64,000 bases of DNA from Ridgeia piscesae. Lineage: Eukaryota > Annelida > Polychaeta > Sabellida > Siboglinidae. Below the pieces are notes generated by a model that was not told the origin of the DNA, ran no database searches, and saw only the letters and a program-made list of their open reading frames with translations. The translations under genes were made by a program, and so were the position numbers. Each line of letters opens with the position of its first letter. Position 1 is the stretch's first letter. Positions 48,780 through 61,169 of the stretch are shown here, piece by piece. Location of the stretch: NCBI GenBank assembly GCA_025642075.2, contig JAODUO010000076.1, positions 92,501 to 156,500 of the forward strand, given 5' to 3'.

Positions 48780-50410
48780 CAGAGATGGAGTAATCGAACT
48801 CTGTACTCGTACTCATACTCGAGGACGAATACTTTTTGAGTAATCGTACTCGTACTCGAGTACAAAGCAAAGTAATCATACTCATACTCGAGTACATTAC
48901 CAAAGTAATAGTACGCACGATAACTTCTCACGATTATATTTGTTTCATATGAACAGTTGCAAGCAAATATATTTGACAGATAGAGATGGCAATATTAGAA
49001 GTAATCTAATAAATGTAATATTAATTGAGCTATTCATTTTCTATCACTGTTGAGCATTTCAGTTAAATAAATATTCAGTCAGATTTCCTAATTAATAGCT
49101 TCTTTCCCCAGAGAAACCACATCTCCTGACCCTCCTGCTTACTGTAGTACTGGTAGTACAAAGTTATATTGTGACAATCTCCTGACCCTCCTGCTTACTG
49201 TAGTACTGGTAGTACAAAGTTATATTGTGACAGTCCCTGGGAAGCCCTGGAGGAGATAAGCATCCTCTAACATTTTGCTTTGTAATTTTAGAAGCAATGT
49301 CACAGCCCCACCTGTACTGTTTGCTCTATCAGTATGGTGTGAATGACTGGTCATGGTTCCTATGGTCCACTGTTCCTACATCCGGAATCCTGACTGGATA
49401 TGGGCGGTTACCTGCTAAATCCCTGTGTACTGTGTTTAATTAAGTGCAAACTGCAAACCTGTCTACAGAGGTAAAAGCAAAAATATGTTGTTTGTTATGT
49501 TAAGCCAGGAGGTCCATAATAAAATGCCTATGTTGCCCTCAGAGGAGACACTGTTAATCACTGCTAGGATCTTGTGGGTTTTGTGAAGAAGTGTGACAGC
49601 TCACCTTCAAAGTCACCCAGGAAACCAGAATAGCCTGGTGCCAGCATGGAGAGTGACTATCAAACAAATGGGATATTGACCTATGGTCACTGTCAGCCTA
49701 GGAGCTAATCCATCCTCTGGCTCTGAGCAATCAAAAGTTGTGGTCACTGCAGGACCATGGAGGACATCTGATGTTAAGTGTCTTCGTCAGTAATTAGCAC
49801 TGTTGGGTGAAGTTGCAGTGAAGGTAATCAGTTGAAACGAAATATTGATACTGACAACGTATTTGTAAAACTATTTGAAAATACTTGAAAATGTTAAATA
49901 CTTTAGAAAGGTATTTAAAAACTTTCAAATACAAGTGTATTTGACCCCACGTCTTATATACTACATATTTATACTACATACTTATACATTACATTACTAT
50001 ATATACTACATAAATTACAAAATGCATCATATCTGTATTTGATACAGAAACCATAACGTAAATTATTAATCCAGCATTAAATGATTCATTCAGTATCTGT
50101 GAAAGTTGTCTGATTATTAATAATAATAACACCTGGATAGTGGGAATCAGTCATCAGTTAGAACACTAGATAGTGACTCAGCAACATAAAAAGAATGACA
50201 CCTAGGGATTCCATGAAAGTCGTCTTTGAGTTAGAAACAGGATATCCATTAAAGTAATCATGAAAGTAATCATGATTATATTCTAAAGTAATCGTACTCG
50301 TACATTTGCTTTCTGAGTACTCGTACTTGTACTAGTACTCGTACTCATGCATGTTCAAAGTAATCGTACTCGTACTCAAGTACATTTGTATTGTAATCAC
50401 TCCATTTCTG
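48780..50410. mobile_element. hAT-type non-autonomous DNA transposon
   Basis: 1,631 bp. The ends are CAGAGATGGAGTAAT and, inverted, CAGAAATGGAGTGAT, and an exact 8-bp duplication (ACCATTAC) flanks them, as expected for hAT elements. Both subterminal regions are packed with ACTCGTACTCGAGTAC-type repeats (48805-48905 and 50290-50395). No transposase coding was found inside. Internal features are an exact 56-bp tandem duplication and a CAAATACTT-rich block at 49835-49960. Confidence 0.85.
49121..49232. repeat. Exact 56-bp tandem duplication
   Basis: Two identical units (49121-49176, 49177-49232) starting ATCTCCTGACCCTCCTGC. Confidence 0.95.
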
Positions 50411-50418
50411 ACCATTAC
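50411..50418. repeat. Target site duplication, right
   Basis: ACCATTAC directly after the terminus TCCATTTCTG. Confidence 0.85.
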
Positions 50419-50905
50419 CTGACCTTCAACATCTGATCGTGACCTTGAACTGAACATTTATCATCAGAAATGGATTCTACATACCCAAATACCCATAGAA
50501 GGAGGTAGTACACACAATTCTACGACAAATGGTTCTAAAGTGTTTTTAAGATCTGACCAATGGCCATCTTGGATTTATGCAAATTACAAAAGATACTCAT
50601 AGTTGACACTTGGGCAGTCAAGCTGAATTTGTCCTAGGACCGGATGAGTCCAATCAACCAAACGTTCATAGGATAGAACATTTATAAGTTAACTACTGAA
50701 CACATGTGACTGTCAAATGGACAGGTTCTTAAATGTATAAACTTTGTTTAAAATGCGATACATTTTGGGTGCGTTGAGGTGTCTGATCCTCTCAATGGAT
50801 TTATCTGAAATGTTTTAACACATTTGTTTTTTTCATCTAACGTCATCTTTGTAGAGGGTGTATGCGTTGTTAATTTCAAACATAATTGTCTAACCATGTA
50901 AAACA

Positions 50906-50908
<3 letters not shown>
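50419..50908. other. No recognisable gene
   Basis: Intronic sequence with nothing recognised. Confidence 0.5.

Positions 50909-50968
<60 letters not shown>
50909..50968. repeat. (TA)n microsatellite
   Basis: About 60 bp of pure TA. Confidence 0.97.
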
Positions 50969-50973
<5 letters not shown>

Positions 50974-51403
50974 TTTTTAATGTTTTGAATATGATCACCG
51001 TAGTAGCAATCACATAGAAAACCTTTTTATCGCAGAAACAGAGATAGTGAAAGAGTGCTTTCTCGTAGAAAGCTGCAATCATCTGGCATCATTTTCATAT
51101 GTAAGGCTGTAGAGCTAACTATGAGCGTTCGTCCCTAAACGGACAGATAAACATTCTGGCTGCTGGCCGAGAAACAACAATAGGCGCAAACAACAGTAAT
51201 ACATGAAGAACAGGGCAGATGTATAATTGATGGGGTAATTGTTTATCCAAAGGTTTCTTACATAAGCAAACTGATAAATATATAAGTACATCTATATCCT
51301 TTGTTTATCTCACACGGGGATACGATTATACAAGGCGCAGATGATATGAATTCAACAAGACACATATAAAAAAGATTATCCAAAATATTATATTTGTCGT
51401 TAC

Positions 51404-51459
51404 CTCCGTTCCTAATCTTGATATTCCATTCATGAGCTCGAACAAACGGTCGTCACAAT
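51404..51459 (-). CDS. VWA/Cache gene exon: end of VWA domain
   Basis: 56 nt, a short exon. The acceptor is GCGGTTTGCTTCAG and the donor ACGGAG/GTAACG. Its first two bases join the single base left by 57058-57183 to give Asp, and it ends in phase 0, matching 43405-43594. It encodes CDDRLFELMNGISRLGTE. After the preceding ITICM this gives the usual end of a VWA fold: last strand, Asp/Gly turn, then the final helix with Gly. Confidence 0.75.
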
Positions 51460-51604
51460 CTGAAGCAAACCGCAGGTACACAATTTGATACTGCAGTTTC
51501 TATAACGGATTTGTTTCTTATACTAGGCAAACCACCACAACAAGTATGTTTACAATTTGTACTTATTATGATTCGATTGCAAGTCTACCAGCGTATAGTT
51601 GGCT

Positions 51605-51691
51605 GTGGCCTCCACAACGAAATGATTGTCATCAGTGGCGTGGCCAGGAATTTGCATTGGATAACCATACATACACACACACAAATACACA

Positions 51692-51744
<53 letters not shown>

Positions 51745-51815
51745 TGTGTGTGTATGTATGGTTATATGAAATTGGCAGCCATGATGACAATCATTTCGTT
51801 GTGGAGGCCACATAT
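51605..51815. repeat. Inverted repeat around a (TA)n core
   Basis: GTGGCCTCCACAACGAAATG ... GATAACCATACATACACACA (51605-51694) is repeated inverted at 51735-51815 with a few changes, separated by about 45 bp of TA. A second TA tract (51808-51834) follows the right arm. Confidence 0.85.
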
Positions 51816-52185
51816 ATATATATATATATATATACAATTTATTGATGAATTGTCATCATTATCTCAAATCGATTAAAATAATCTGAATTACTGTAGAGTA
51901 TATTAATATAAACTTGCTTAAAATCAATGAAAAGGAATATTGTAGTACGTTTTACGACACCTTAACAGGATTTAGTGTCTTCTCAAAAACATGCCTAACA
52001 TATTTTCTTTCATAAATGGCTCTTTGATCTATCCATAGTTTTGCATTGTTAGTCAATTAATGCTAGAATAACGTAATAATATCCTGCTTAGCTTAGTAAT
52101 GAAATTTTGCGAAGATCAAACAAAAATATCACTAACCAAACATTTTAAGAAATGGAAAACAAAATCAATGCATAACGTCTGGAAA

Positions 52186-53289
<1,104 letters not shown>

Positions 53290-54000
53290 CGAGGGTTATA
53301 TTAAGTTACCTGCAAATTGGCCAGAATTCTTGCGCATCGTGCACTCAAGTTCATTACGCGTTGATGAAATCTTGATATTTCGCCCTATCTGTGTGAAGAG
53401 GATCTGCCTGGCGCGGTTTACATCGTTCTCCGACCTCGAACAGTACAACAACGTAACTCCCAGTGGTTGGTAAGACTTCTCTCAGGTTAGCCTCCCATGG
53501 AGTGTCTGCAAGAGCACACAATGCACGCGTTACACCACTGAAACCATTGTATGACGCCTAAGTCGTGCGTTTGCTTCTGCCAGCGAAACATGATGTGGTA
53601 ACACACCCTGTACATTACCACACCAGTGCGTGTATTACCACAGTAGTTCCTGGAAACAGGTAGTGTCTTCCATTTCTCGAGATCAACCAGTTGTGCCGAC
53701 GTATCGCAATACAATTTCGGTGCCGGCCACAAGATGTTCATAGCCAAGTCAGTGAGCAAAGAAGTCAGTATAAACAGTTCTTGTGACAATTGGTCTGTTT
53801 TCCCTGCACAACACCGACAGAAGCATGCAGCTGCATCCTACTGCGCACAGTGATACACAGTTCACATTAGTTGCTTCTGAACTAACCACTTCCTCTCCGT
53901 GTGTCATCATCACCCTGCCAAGAAATGTTTCGGCCGCCACTCGTTCACTTAGCAGTTGAAATAGTGATGTTTTGTAGTCATTCTCTCGCAAGAGTTCTGG
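53290..54000 (-). pseudogene. PIN/FEN1-like nuclease relic, third copy (HEEADTR-type)
   Basis: Minus strand, three frames. ENDYKTSLFQLLSERVAAET and MMTHGEEVVSSEATNVNCVS (53985-53870) correspond to the stretch just before the first acidic motif in this subfamily. IVTRTVYTDFF (53780) stands where a VDTDV motif is expected, with Asp replaced by Tyr. GVTRALCALADTPWEANLRE (53540-53480), YVVVLF (53460) and NDVNRARQILFTQIGRNIK (53430-53375) follow, then RKNSGQFAG (53310). The subfamily differs from the copy at 2702-6270. The first acidic block and the GCD block are destroyed. Confidence 0.55.
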
Positions 54001-54099
54001 TCAATTTGCATGCAATAATATATGGTGATGGGTGGTAATGTCAGCTAGGGCCATATATTTTCACAAACAAAAACATGATATTTGGCACCGATGACCTTG

Positions 54100-56060
54100 A
54101 TGCCAAACTATTAATATATACATTGTATATAAAATGTTACCCTGTCTGACATTCACATCTGCCATATTTAAATATAGCGGCCGTAAACATTATTGTTCCT
54201 ATATCTTACAAACTATGTCACCTACAGTTGTGATAATGGCGTAAAACAGGTAAATGGGTAGCGATTTCCAATTTGTCATACTATTTACATTTGACTTTCT
54301 TCAACCATAATAATAACAATTTTATAAAACGGCGGCCATCACACCGAATTGTTTCCATATTTTCCAAACAACGTCACTCAGAGTTGCTACATTTTTGTCA
54401 AAATATACTGTTTACCTTGACCGGTAATCACTTCGATCTTTTTTGACAGCGTCCTTCAAACCTAGTGTGAACTATACCACCGAAAGACGATATAGTTATT
54501 TCAAGATATTGGTATGTAAACATGCATTTCAATGTAATCAAATATTTTGCATTTGACTTGGTTCACCTTCATATACGCCATTTTACAACATGGCCGCCGT
54601 TATACCAATGTTGTCCATATCTCAAGAACTATATCACGCAGCTGGTATTTTGTGTAATACTATTTATTGGGGTATAGATTTTAAATGTATTGAATGCAAA
54701 CATGGTGATGTTGAAGATGATTCGATGTTCCATTGGTAGTCAGAGAAGTAGTTTGAGGATAAGTGTGATATGAGTGAATCTCCTGGAGAGCCTGACAAGT
54801 CTGGCAGCAGTGTTTTGTAATCGCTGGAGTTGTTGTATCTGTGTTTTGTTGAGGCCGTGAAGCAGTGAATTGCACATGTCCAGTCTGGAAGGAATGAGCG
54901 CGTGAGTAATTCCGCAGCTGAATGATTGATATGGTTTCGAATCATTCCAATAGTTCTAATTGATACACAAAGCTCTGAACACTTTGGCGATCTGTTTATC
55001 CATGGATAGGTTCACATCAACGTTAACGCTGAGGTTCGTGACACTGTCGGTAGGAGTGATCATGGTGTCGCCCACTTTGGTCTGTGTGATGTTGACTTGT
55101 TACCTCTGTTTTGTTTTTGATCCACCACACTAAATTATGTTGTTTCATTATTCAACTGTAGGAAGTACCGCGGCGACATCCACTTACGTAATTCGTCAAG
55201 ACAGGCTTCAATTTGCTCTATTGCGTTATTAACGTATGACCGTGTAGCATGCATGTTTGTGTATCGTCTGCATACCAATGGTATTTCAAGCCATGGTGTA
55301 CATTGAAAACAGTATAGCTCCTGGAACAGAGGCCTGCGGGAGACGATGCGATGTATCTTAGATGCGATGTATCTTATGCCACATTGTCAATGCGCACACA
55401 TCATGCTTTGCCATTCAAGTATGACTGGAACCAACACCTCCGATTTCGAAACAGCTGTTCATATGGGATAGCAGCATAGAATGATCGACACAATCAAAAG
55501 CTGGAGATATATCTATTAACATCAGAAGAGTGTTATAGTTCATGGCCTGCAGCAGATCGTTATGAAAATTTAGCAATACAGTTTCTAAATACATCTGCTC
55601 GATGTGGCGTAGTTCACAAAAAAATAGGAACAGTAATTTACAAGGCCGCCGTCTTGAAAATGGCAGTTGTGGATGTCGGTCAAGTTCATAAATAATATAT
55701 TTGAAATAGCTACCACATAAAACCTATATTTTGACAACAAGTGTAGCATCTCTGCGTGACGTAGTTTTAATAGTAGGGAAACACTTCGCTTTGACAGCCG
55801 CCATTTTGTAAAATGGTGGCTATGAAAGTTAACGAAGGTCAAATGTAAAGAAATTAAAATATAATTTGCTCTCCACTTACCTATATTGTGACGTTACCAT
55901 CACTACTCTAGGTGACATACGTCGTAAGATATACAAAACATTAATGTTTATGGCCATCAAAAATGGCGGATGTAAATGTCGAAAAAGGTCAAATATAAAA
56001 TATTTGAAATAGGTATCCTCGGAAATGTCTATGTTAAGCCGAAATTGTATCTTTTTATTT
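54100..56060. repeat. Inverted arms with repeated GGCGGCCAT blocks around a LINE
   Basis: The left arm (about 54100-54680) has blocks near 54175, 54335 and 54595, each with a GGC(C/G)GCC(A/G)T core and a CATTTGACTT(T/G)-like word. The right arm (about 55615-56040) has the inverse, with AAGGTCAAAT(G/A)TAAA and GGCCGCC/GCCGCCATTTT cores near 55645, 55800 and 55965. The arms are imperfect. This looks like another long-inverted-repeat element whose middle now holds a LINE fragment. Confidence 0.55.
54690..55560 (-). pseudogene. LINE reverse transcriptase relic between the arms
   Basis: In order on the minus strand: LLMLIDISPAFDCVDHSML (55540-55480), HHGLKYHWYADDTQTCM (55290-55245; YADD at 55263-55274 intact), a TPTDSVTNLSVNVDVNLSMD segment (55060-54995), and SRLDMCNSLLHGLNKTQIQQ with LQRLQNTAARLV (54880-54800). 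Typical of CR1/L2-group RTs. The frames change repeatedly. Confidence 0.8.
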
Positions 56061-57057
56061 CGGATGTTGGCTATTTTGATTTTATTACACAAATTGCACG
56101 TTTTGTGTAAATGTGAAAAGTATCACTTAAATACACGTCACTATTATGACCTTCGTCACGTCAGTGTTTCCATGAACAAATGCATAGTCAACGGCGTTTC
56201 AGGCTAGGCACGCTTCAGATATTCAGAAGATTTATCATATCACTTCTCTCTGCAAGCTGACTGTGTCACTGTGCGGCACCTGGTCTTCTAGACATTTCAA
56301 TAGATCAGCCTTTGCATCACGAGTTTCGCGCAGAAAGAAAGACACAAGCTTCAAAGTTCGGCGATATGTAGGTCTTAAGACACGAGGATAGTAGTCTTCT
56401 GGCGATCGGATATAATATATTTTGACGGGCGCTATCCTTTAAAATGACCCGTGTATCGGTGTCATATGTCATCGAATTTTTAAATCCTACATTTTGACAT
56501 CAATTTTGTTTCTCTTATTCATAAGCTTTATCGGACGTCATATTTAGCAATGGTGTATATAATAAAATGGTTGACACTTGAATATCAATACAAGTCAAAA
56601 GTAACACATACATCATCATGTCTAAAATTATACATGTTATAATTAAAGTTCTGGGTCTCAGTTGAATCGTTCTTAAGAATGCTCTTGAATTCAATATGCC
56701 CTAAAACATACCTGCATACCACATGTATTGTGATATGATACATAGTTATTAAGATACGGGAAATTGTAGCGGTCATGTAAACAAAGGTGCTGCTATTTGT
56801 TAATGCAGCAGGGTCGACCCGCTAGAAATCGATTTCTGCATGTCTCATGATTCCCCTAAATATCGATGTATTCATATACTAGTGCCTCGTTCGTTCGTTT
56901 GAGCTCAAGGTCCTGTGCTCCCGGATCTAATATACTTTCTTTGAAAAAGTTCAAAATACAAATTGTTAGATTTAGTAAGAATGTAACTTTAATATGTCAT
57001 GACAATATTGACATATGATCAATATGCATTATTGTGTTTGCGGTGATTTTGACTTAC
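56061..57057. other. No recognisable gene
   Basis: Nothing recognised on either strand. Confidence 0.5.
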
Positions 57058-57183
57058 CCATGCATATTGTGATCATCCTGTAATGATCTCCTTCATACGT
57101 TGGTACACTATTAACAATGTTTATAAGCTCCTCCTTATCATCGTTATGGGGCATGGCGGCACTGATAAGAACAATGTAACGAT
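57058..57183 (-). CDS. VWA/Cache gene exon: VWA domain core
   Basis: 126 nt with a strong acceptor (GTTTGTTGTTGTTTAG) and a strong donor (ATGG/GTAAGTCA). It opens with two bases of a split codon and ends with one. It encodes RYIVLISAAMPHNDDKEELI, then NIVNSVPTYEGDHYR and MITICM. The pattern 'Arg-hydrophobic strand, Ser/Thr-x-Ala/Gly, Asp-Asp-Lys-Glu-Glu helix, then a second hydrophobic strand' is the central VWA sheet-helix-sheet unit. The usual Asp of the metal site (in Thr-Asp-Gly) is replaced by Ala here. Confidence 0.8.
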
Positions 57184-57523
57184 CTAAACAACAACAAACA
57201 CCAATCAACTGCAGTGTACATCCGTACCCAAAGGGCCAACATCTCGAAACGTTTACAACTGCATGCATGCAAGTCCAAATATTAATGTTATATTCAGAAC
57301 AACGAAGTTAAATGTATTTATTATACATACATCTACATTATGTATATAGTCCTTAACTGGTCCAACGTATTGTTTGTTGCGTTTGATATGACGGCCGTTT
57401 GAAGTCAGACTTTATTTGCATTGCATACTCAGCGTCAACAAATGAAATCAAACTACATTACATACATTTTGAGATTTGAGAATAATAAATTACATGTAAC
57501 ATAACTCTTTTTTGAGTCATCTA

Positions 57524-57525
<2 letters not shown>

Positions 57526-57603
<78 letters not shown>
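57526..57603. repeat. (TA)n(TG)n microsatellite
   Basis: About 54 bp of TA followed by about 24 bp of TG. Confidence 0.97.
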
Positions 57604-57649
57604 AGTTTTTGGACATATATCATTTAATATAAATCAATAGGAGTTAATG

Positions 57650-58370
57650 AAATGTTGGTGGTAGTTTCAGAAATGTGATGTTTCTTGGTAAGGCCGGGAC
57701 TGGTTGAAAGGTATGCCGGCGGAGTAGGTTTTTTCTTGTGATTAATTCGATGGTAGCATGACTTGGCATAGGCAGATTCGTGCGGATTGCTCGTCTAACC
57801 ATATACGGGTGAGGCAGCATCACCTGCAAGTCTACCGTGCATATGCTGCACTTTGTACAGTATTGTTGTAGCAGCCATGTTATATCTATGACGAAATCCA
57901 CTCTGTTTGTTCACACCAGTGATCCTCAGTGCTTTACTCTGGAAGATTCGAACAGTTTTAATGTGGTGGTTGATGCACTCATCCGGCATAGTTAAACGTA
58001 CTCCATGACACTGCAAACATTGGTATTGTATGTTGCAGCCATGACATTCAGTTTGTTAGCAACCTTCTTTACTGCGCCTGGTTTCTTTCTAATTTTGGTT
58101 GTAATGTTGCACATGTGGTTAGTTCAGGTGAACGTCCTATCAGGAATGCCTCCTGAGATTTCCAGCTCATCTCTATCTATCTTGCAGTTTGATGTTTCTG
58201 AATAATATGTCTGACCATGATGGATACCTCTTTGTTGAGATGGTCAGGGCTTTGTACTTGCATGGCTCAAAGTTTATTGTCCATGTGTCTGCCCAGTTCC
58301 TCATTCTATCCTGGTCCCTGGTCAGCTTTGCTGTTACATACCTGCTATCATTAGCACACGTATTACATAT
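57650..58370 (-). pseudogene. LINE reverse transcriptase C-terminal relic
   Basis: Minus strand: VTAKLTRDQDRMRNWADTW and TINFEPCKYKALTISTKR (58345-58235), the part just after the RT active site. Then DRTFT*TNHMCNITTKIRKK and GAVKKVANKLN (58130-58050), and INHHIKTVRIFQSKALRITG (57970-57915). The endonuclease and palm are absent. It lies in the intron between the exons at 58930 and 57183. Confidence 0.65.
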
Positions 58371-58929
58371 AATTTTGTATGTAAGAATGTAATTTATTTC
58401 AAAAAAATGTATATCATCCTACTATCTAAAAACCTACAAAATACTCAACATGAAAACAAAACATAATCACAAATGTTGGCGTAAATGGGATGAGCAGATG
58501 TGTAATACTTATGTATGACTCAGCACGATCCAGTATTCCTAGTTATTGTACCAATACATTTTATTTAAAAATACATAAATGTTACCAAACATAAATTTAT
58601 ACATTACTTAGACTATGTAATATATATTTATAAACATGCTAGATGTTGTTAGAATGTTAAGTTTGCAAGTACATCTGTCATTAACAGACAGTACCATAAA
58701 CCCTCCTTTTTGTTATATCTTTGTTATAGAAAAACGTCATATCCATTTAATGAGCATTCATCAACTGTACTTGAATTAGTTCACGTCTCTGAAATAGCTA
58801 TACTTAATATCAGTTGACAGCTTACGGTTCATCGCTGTAATATTTTTAATTGGTATATACATTATTAAGAAAATTATTTGAAACGTCACTCGGTCTAGTT
58901 GCGTCATCGTCATCATCATCGTCACTCAC

Positions 58930-58995
58930 CATGTGTTTGGACAGTGTCTTAAATTGCCTTTCATATGTTTCTACTTTGGCTACAGTGTGGCAGAA
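58930..58995 (-). CDS. Probable upstream exon of the VWA/Cache gene
   Basis: 66 nt between an acceptor (AATTTCACCAACCCAG) and a strong donor (ACATG/GTGAGTGA). Only one frame is open: FCHTVAKVETYERQFKTLSK HM. A Cys followed by a Val and a charged helix corresponds to the VWA stretch before the Gly-x-Thr-Asn/Asp loop in alpha2delta proteins. It ends in phase 0, whereas 57058-57183 needs one base from its predecessor, so another exon should lie between. An alternative acceptor (CTGTAG) would shorten it to 50 nt. Confidence 0.5.
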
Positions 58996-59459
58996 CTGGG
59001 TTGGTGAAATTAACTAATGTTTTAGTCTAGTCGGAAGGAGGGGTATCGTGCACCCCCGGAATATACTTTTAATCGGTGTAACTACATCGGAAACAATATG
59101 TAGTACAGGATTTGTCATGTTAATAAGTTAGCAAAATGTCCCATGCAAATTATTGCCACCATTATTGAAAAATCAATTGTTCAGTATATATCGGCCAAAA
59201 TTGCACATAACTGTACAAATAAAGTGTCCAGACCCATGTTTTTAGGGTCAGTGATCATTATAAGGAAATTCCTGAATTAACATCATGTATATCCTTGGCA
59301 TATTATTCAAAATTTTAAAGTGCCAATATTACTGAAAATGTGACTTTTTCGCAGTATCTCAACCAATATAAATATTGCCGAGTAAATATTAAGCTGGGAG
59401 TCAAATCAATGTATTATGAATACAGAAATTCAACTGTGTTCGTTTGCCAACTCATTTAT
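58996..59459. other. No recognisable gene
   Basis: AT-rich, no motif. Confidence 0.5.
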
Positions 59460-60138
59460 TGATCTAGGTATGAGCTGCCGCGCCCCAACCTCTCATGTGC
59501 TTCAAGATGATAATTGTCAGCATCGCTTTCACTGAAATCGCCAAAATCAAATTCGTCCTCGTCTTCATCCTCCTCCTCTTATTCCTCTTCACGATAATTA
59601 GTGTCCAGGAGATTAACCTGTGAGTTTGATAGGGTCAGAGAACCGAAATACCACGCCGATTCCAACACTACATCTTCAGTTCTTTTCTACCCTTGCCCAT
59701 CATCGTAAGGATTCGGCTTTTCCAGGATGGAAACCATCCCTCACCATCTTGTTGCGCATGAATTTGGCACAGACGACGTCAACCGGAGACTCGCGATTCT
59801 GCCCGTACATCAGGCAGATAAACTGTTCCGAATGTTTCAGCACGTGAGGCTTGAGTTGGATGAACACTTTGTGAAACCGTGGGTTCTTATCCAGCGTTTT
59901 CAGGGACCCACCTTCCCTTTCCTTTTGAATGCATCGGTAGAGTCTTCTACAACTCAATAAGAGTGACACCGTAGTCTTCTATCAGGGACACTGCGAGATA
60001 ACAGAGGTTGACTAGTTGTTGATGTTTCACTGAGTCCGTATCGAGATATACAGTTAGTTTGATGGCTTGGGCGTGGTAAAGAAGAATCACGAAGATATGA
60101 GTGTCAGGGGGTCTGATCACTGCGTTCTTGTATCCCAT
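59460..60138 (-). pseudogene. PIN/FEN1-like nuclease relic, fourth copy
   Basis: Minus strand. YKNAVIRPPDTHIFVILLYH and LTVYLDTDSVKHQQLVNLC (60135-60010) contain the second acidic motif with Asp changed to His (PDTH). DAFKRKGKVGP, then LKTLDKNPRFHKVFIQL (59925-59840), CLMYGQNRESPVDVV (59810-59765) and a Lys/Arg-rich end follow. An acidic stretch (EEEDEDEDEFDFGDFSESDA, 59590-59530) in the same direction may be its tail. A third subfamily, distinct from the other copies. It is joined directly to the truncated LINE at 60140. Confidence 0.65.
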
Positions 60139-60139
60139 T

Positions 60140-61160
60140 TCCTATGCCATGGGCCTTTAGTTTAAGTAGTCATCTTTGATGTGGCACTTTGTCAAAGGCT
60201 TTGTTTAAATCTAGGTATATTATATCTACTGGTAATCCCTCATCTACTCACTTTGTTACATCTTCCAAAAACATAACATATTTGTTAAGCATAACCTCGC
60301 CTTTAGAAATCCATGTTGAGATGGGTTCATCAAGTTATTTTTAACAAGAAAATCAACCAAGAGATCTTTAATTAGTGTTTCTAATAGTTTGCAAATCATA
60401 GATGTTAAACTGACTGGTCTATAGTTCCGTGACTTGTTTCTCGAGCCTTTTTTTTAAATAACGGTATGAATTTAGCTTCTTTCCATTCTAAAGGAACTAC
60501 TCCCTTCTCTAATGACAAATTGAACACTGTTGCAAGCGGTATGTTAATTCGTTCTACAATTTCCAAAAGTAATTTGGAAGGAATCCCATCCACTCCATGT
60601 GATTTATTATCCGTTATATCCCTTATTTTCTTAGCTAACGTTTTTGGGGTTACAAGTAGTTGTCCTAAATAGACTGACTCTTTCCCTTCGAACTCATTCT
60701 CTGGTACTGGCAATGTGCTATATATTCCCGGGTAAACACCGGGACATTTAGGTTTTCTGCCATTAAGAATCCCTCGGTTATTATGTTTCCATCACTACCT
60801 TCTAGAGGACCGACCCTATCCTTTTTGTTTACTTCGAATATACGCATAATAACTCTTGCTCTCGTGTTTTATATTAAAAGCTAATTGTTGTTTATAGCTT
60901 CTCTTTGAATTTCTAATTTCAGCTGTACCTTGGTTAAGTGCTTCTTTATAAATGGCATAGTCTTCTTCACTTCCAGTATGTGTTCCACATAATTTGCTTG
61001 TAAGGTCGGTGAAGACATAACATTCACAACCACATTTTGTAGAGTTTTCCAGACTGTTCTTTGCTGATTTATGTTTACTGTCGTTATCTGTGCTTCCAGT
61101 ATTTGGCTTCACTGTGAATCCCCCATGCAAATCTAGTTTAAATAGTTGCAACCTGTTCCA
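60140..61160 (-). pseudogene. CR1-like LINE ORF2 relic (5' part)
   Basis: Minus strand: YAIYKEALNQGTAEIRNSKR and SYYAYIRSKQKG (60965-60825), then VGPLEGSDGNIITEGF (60815-60765), PVPENEF (60710) and LGQLLVTPKTLAKKI. SHGVDGIPSKLLLEIVERIN and FIPLFKKK follow (60590-60440), and, after a shift, NYRPVSLTSMICKLLETLIK and NPSQHGFLKA (60430-60320). It stops near 60150, before the catalytic YADD. Continuous in orientation with the ORF1 upstream. Confidence 0.8.
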
Positions 61161-61169
61161 CTGTCCATA

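Noticed and set aside
53440..53506. An apparent exon (TPWEANLREVLPTTGSYVV) after a good TGTGCTCTTGCAG acceptor, phase-compatible with 57058-57183
   Set aside because: It extends in both directions into a nuclease-family relic (ALCALAD before; RARQILFTQ after), and the short exon at 51404 fits the VWA fold better.
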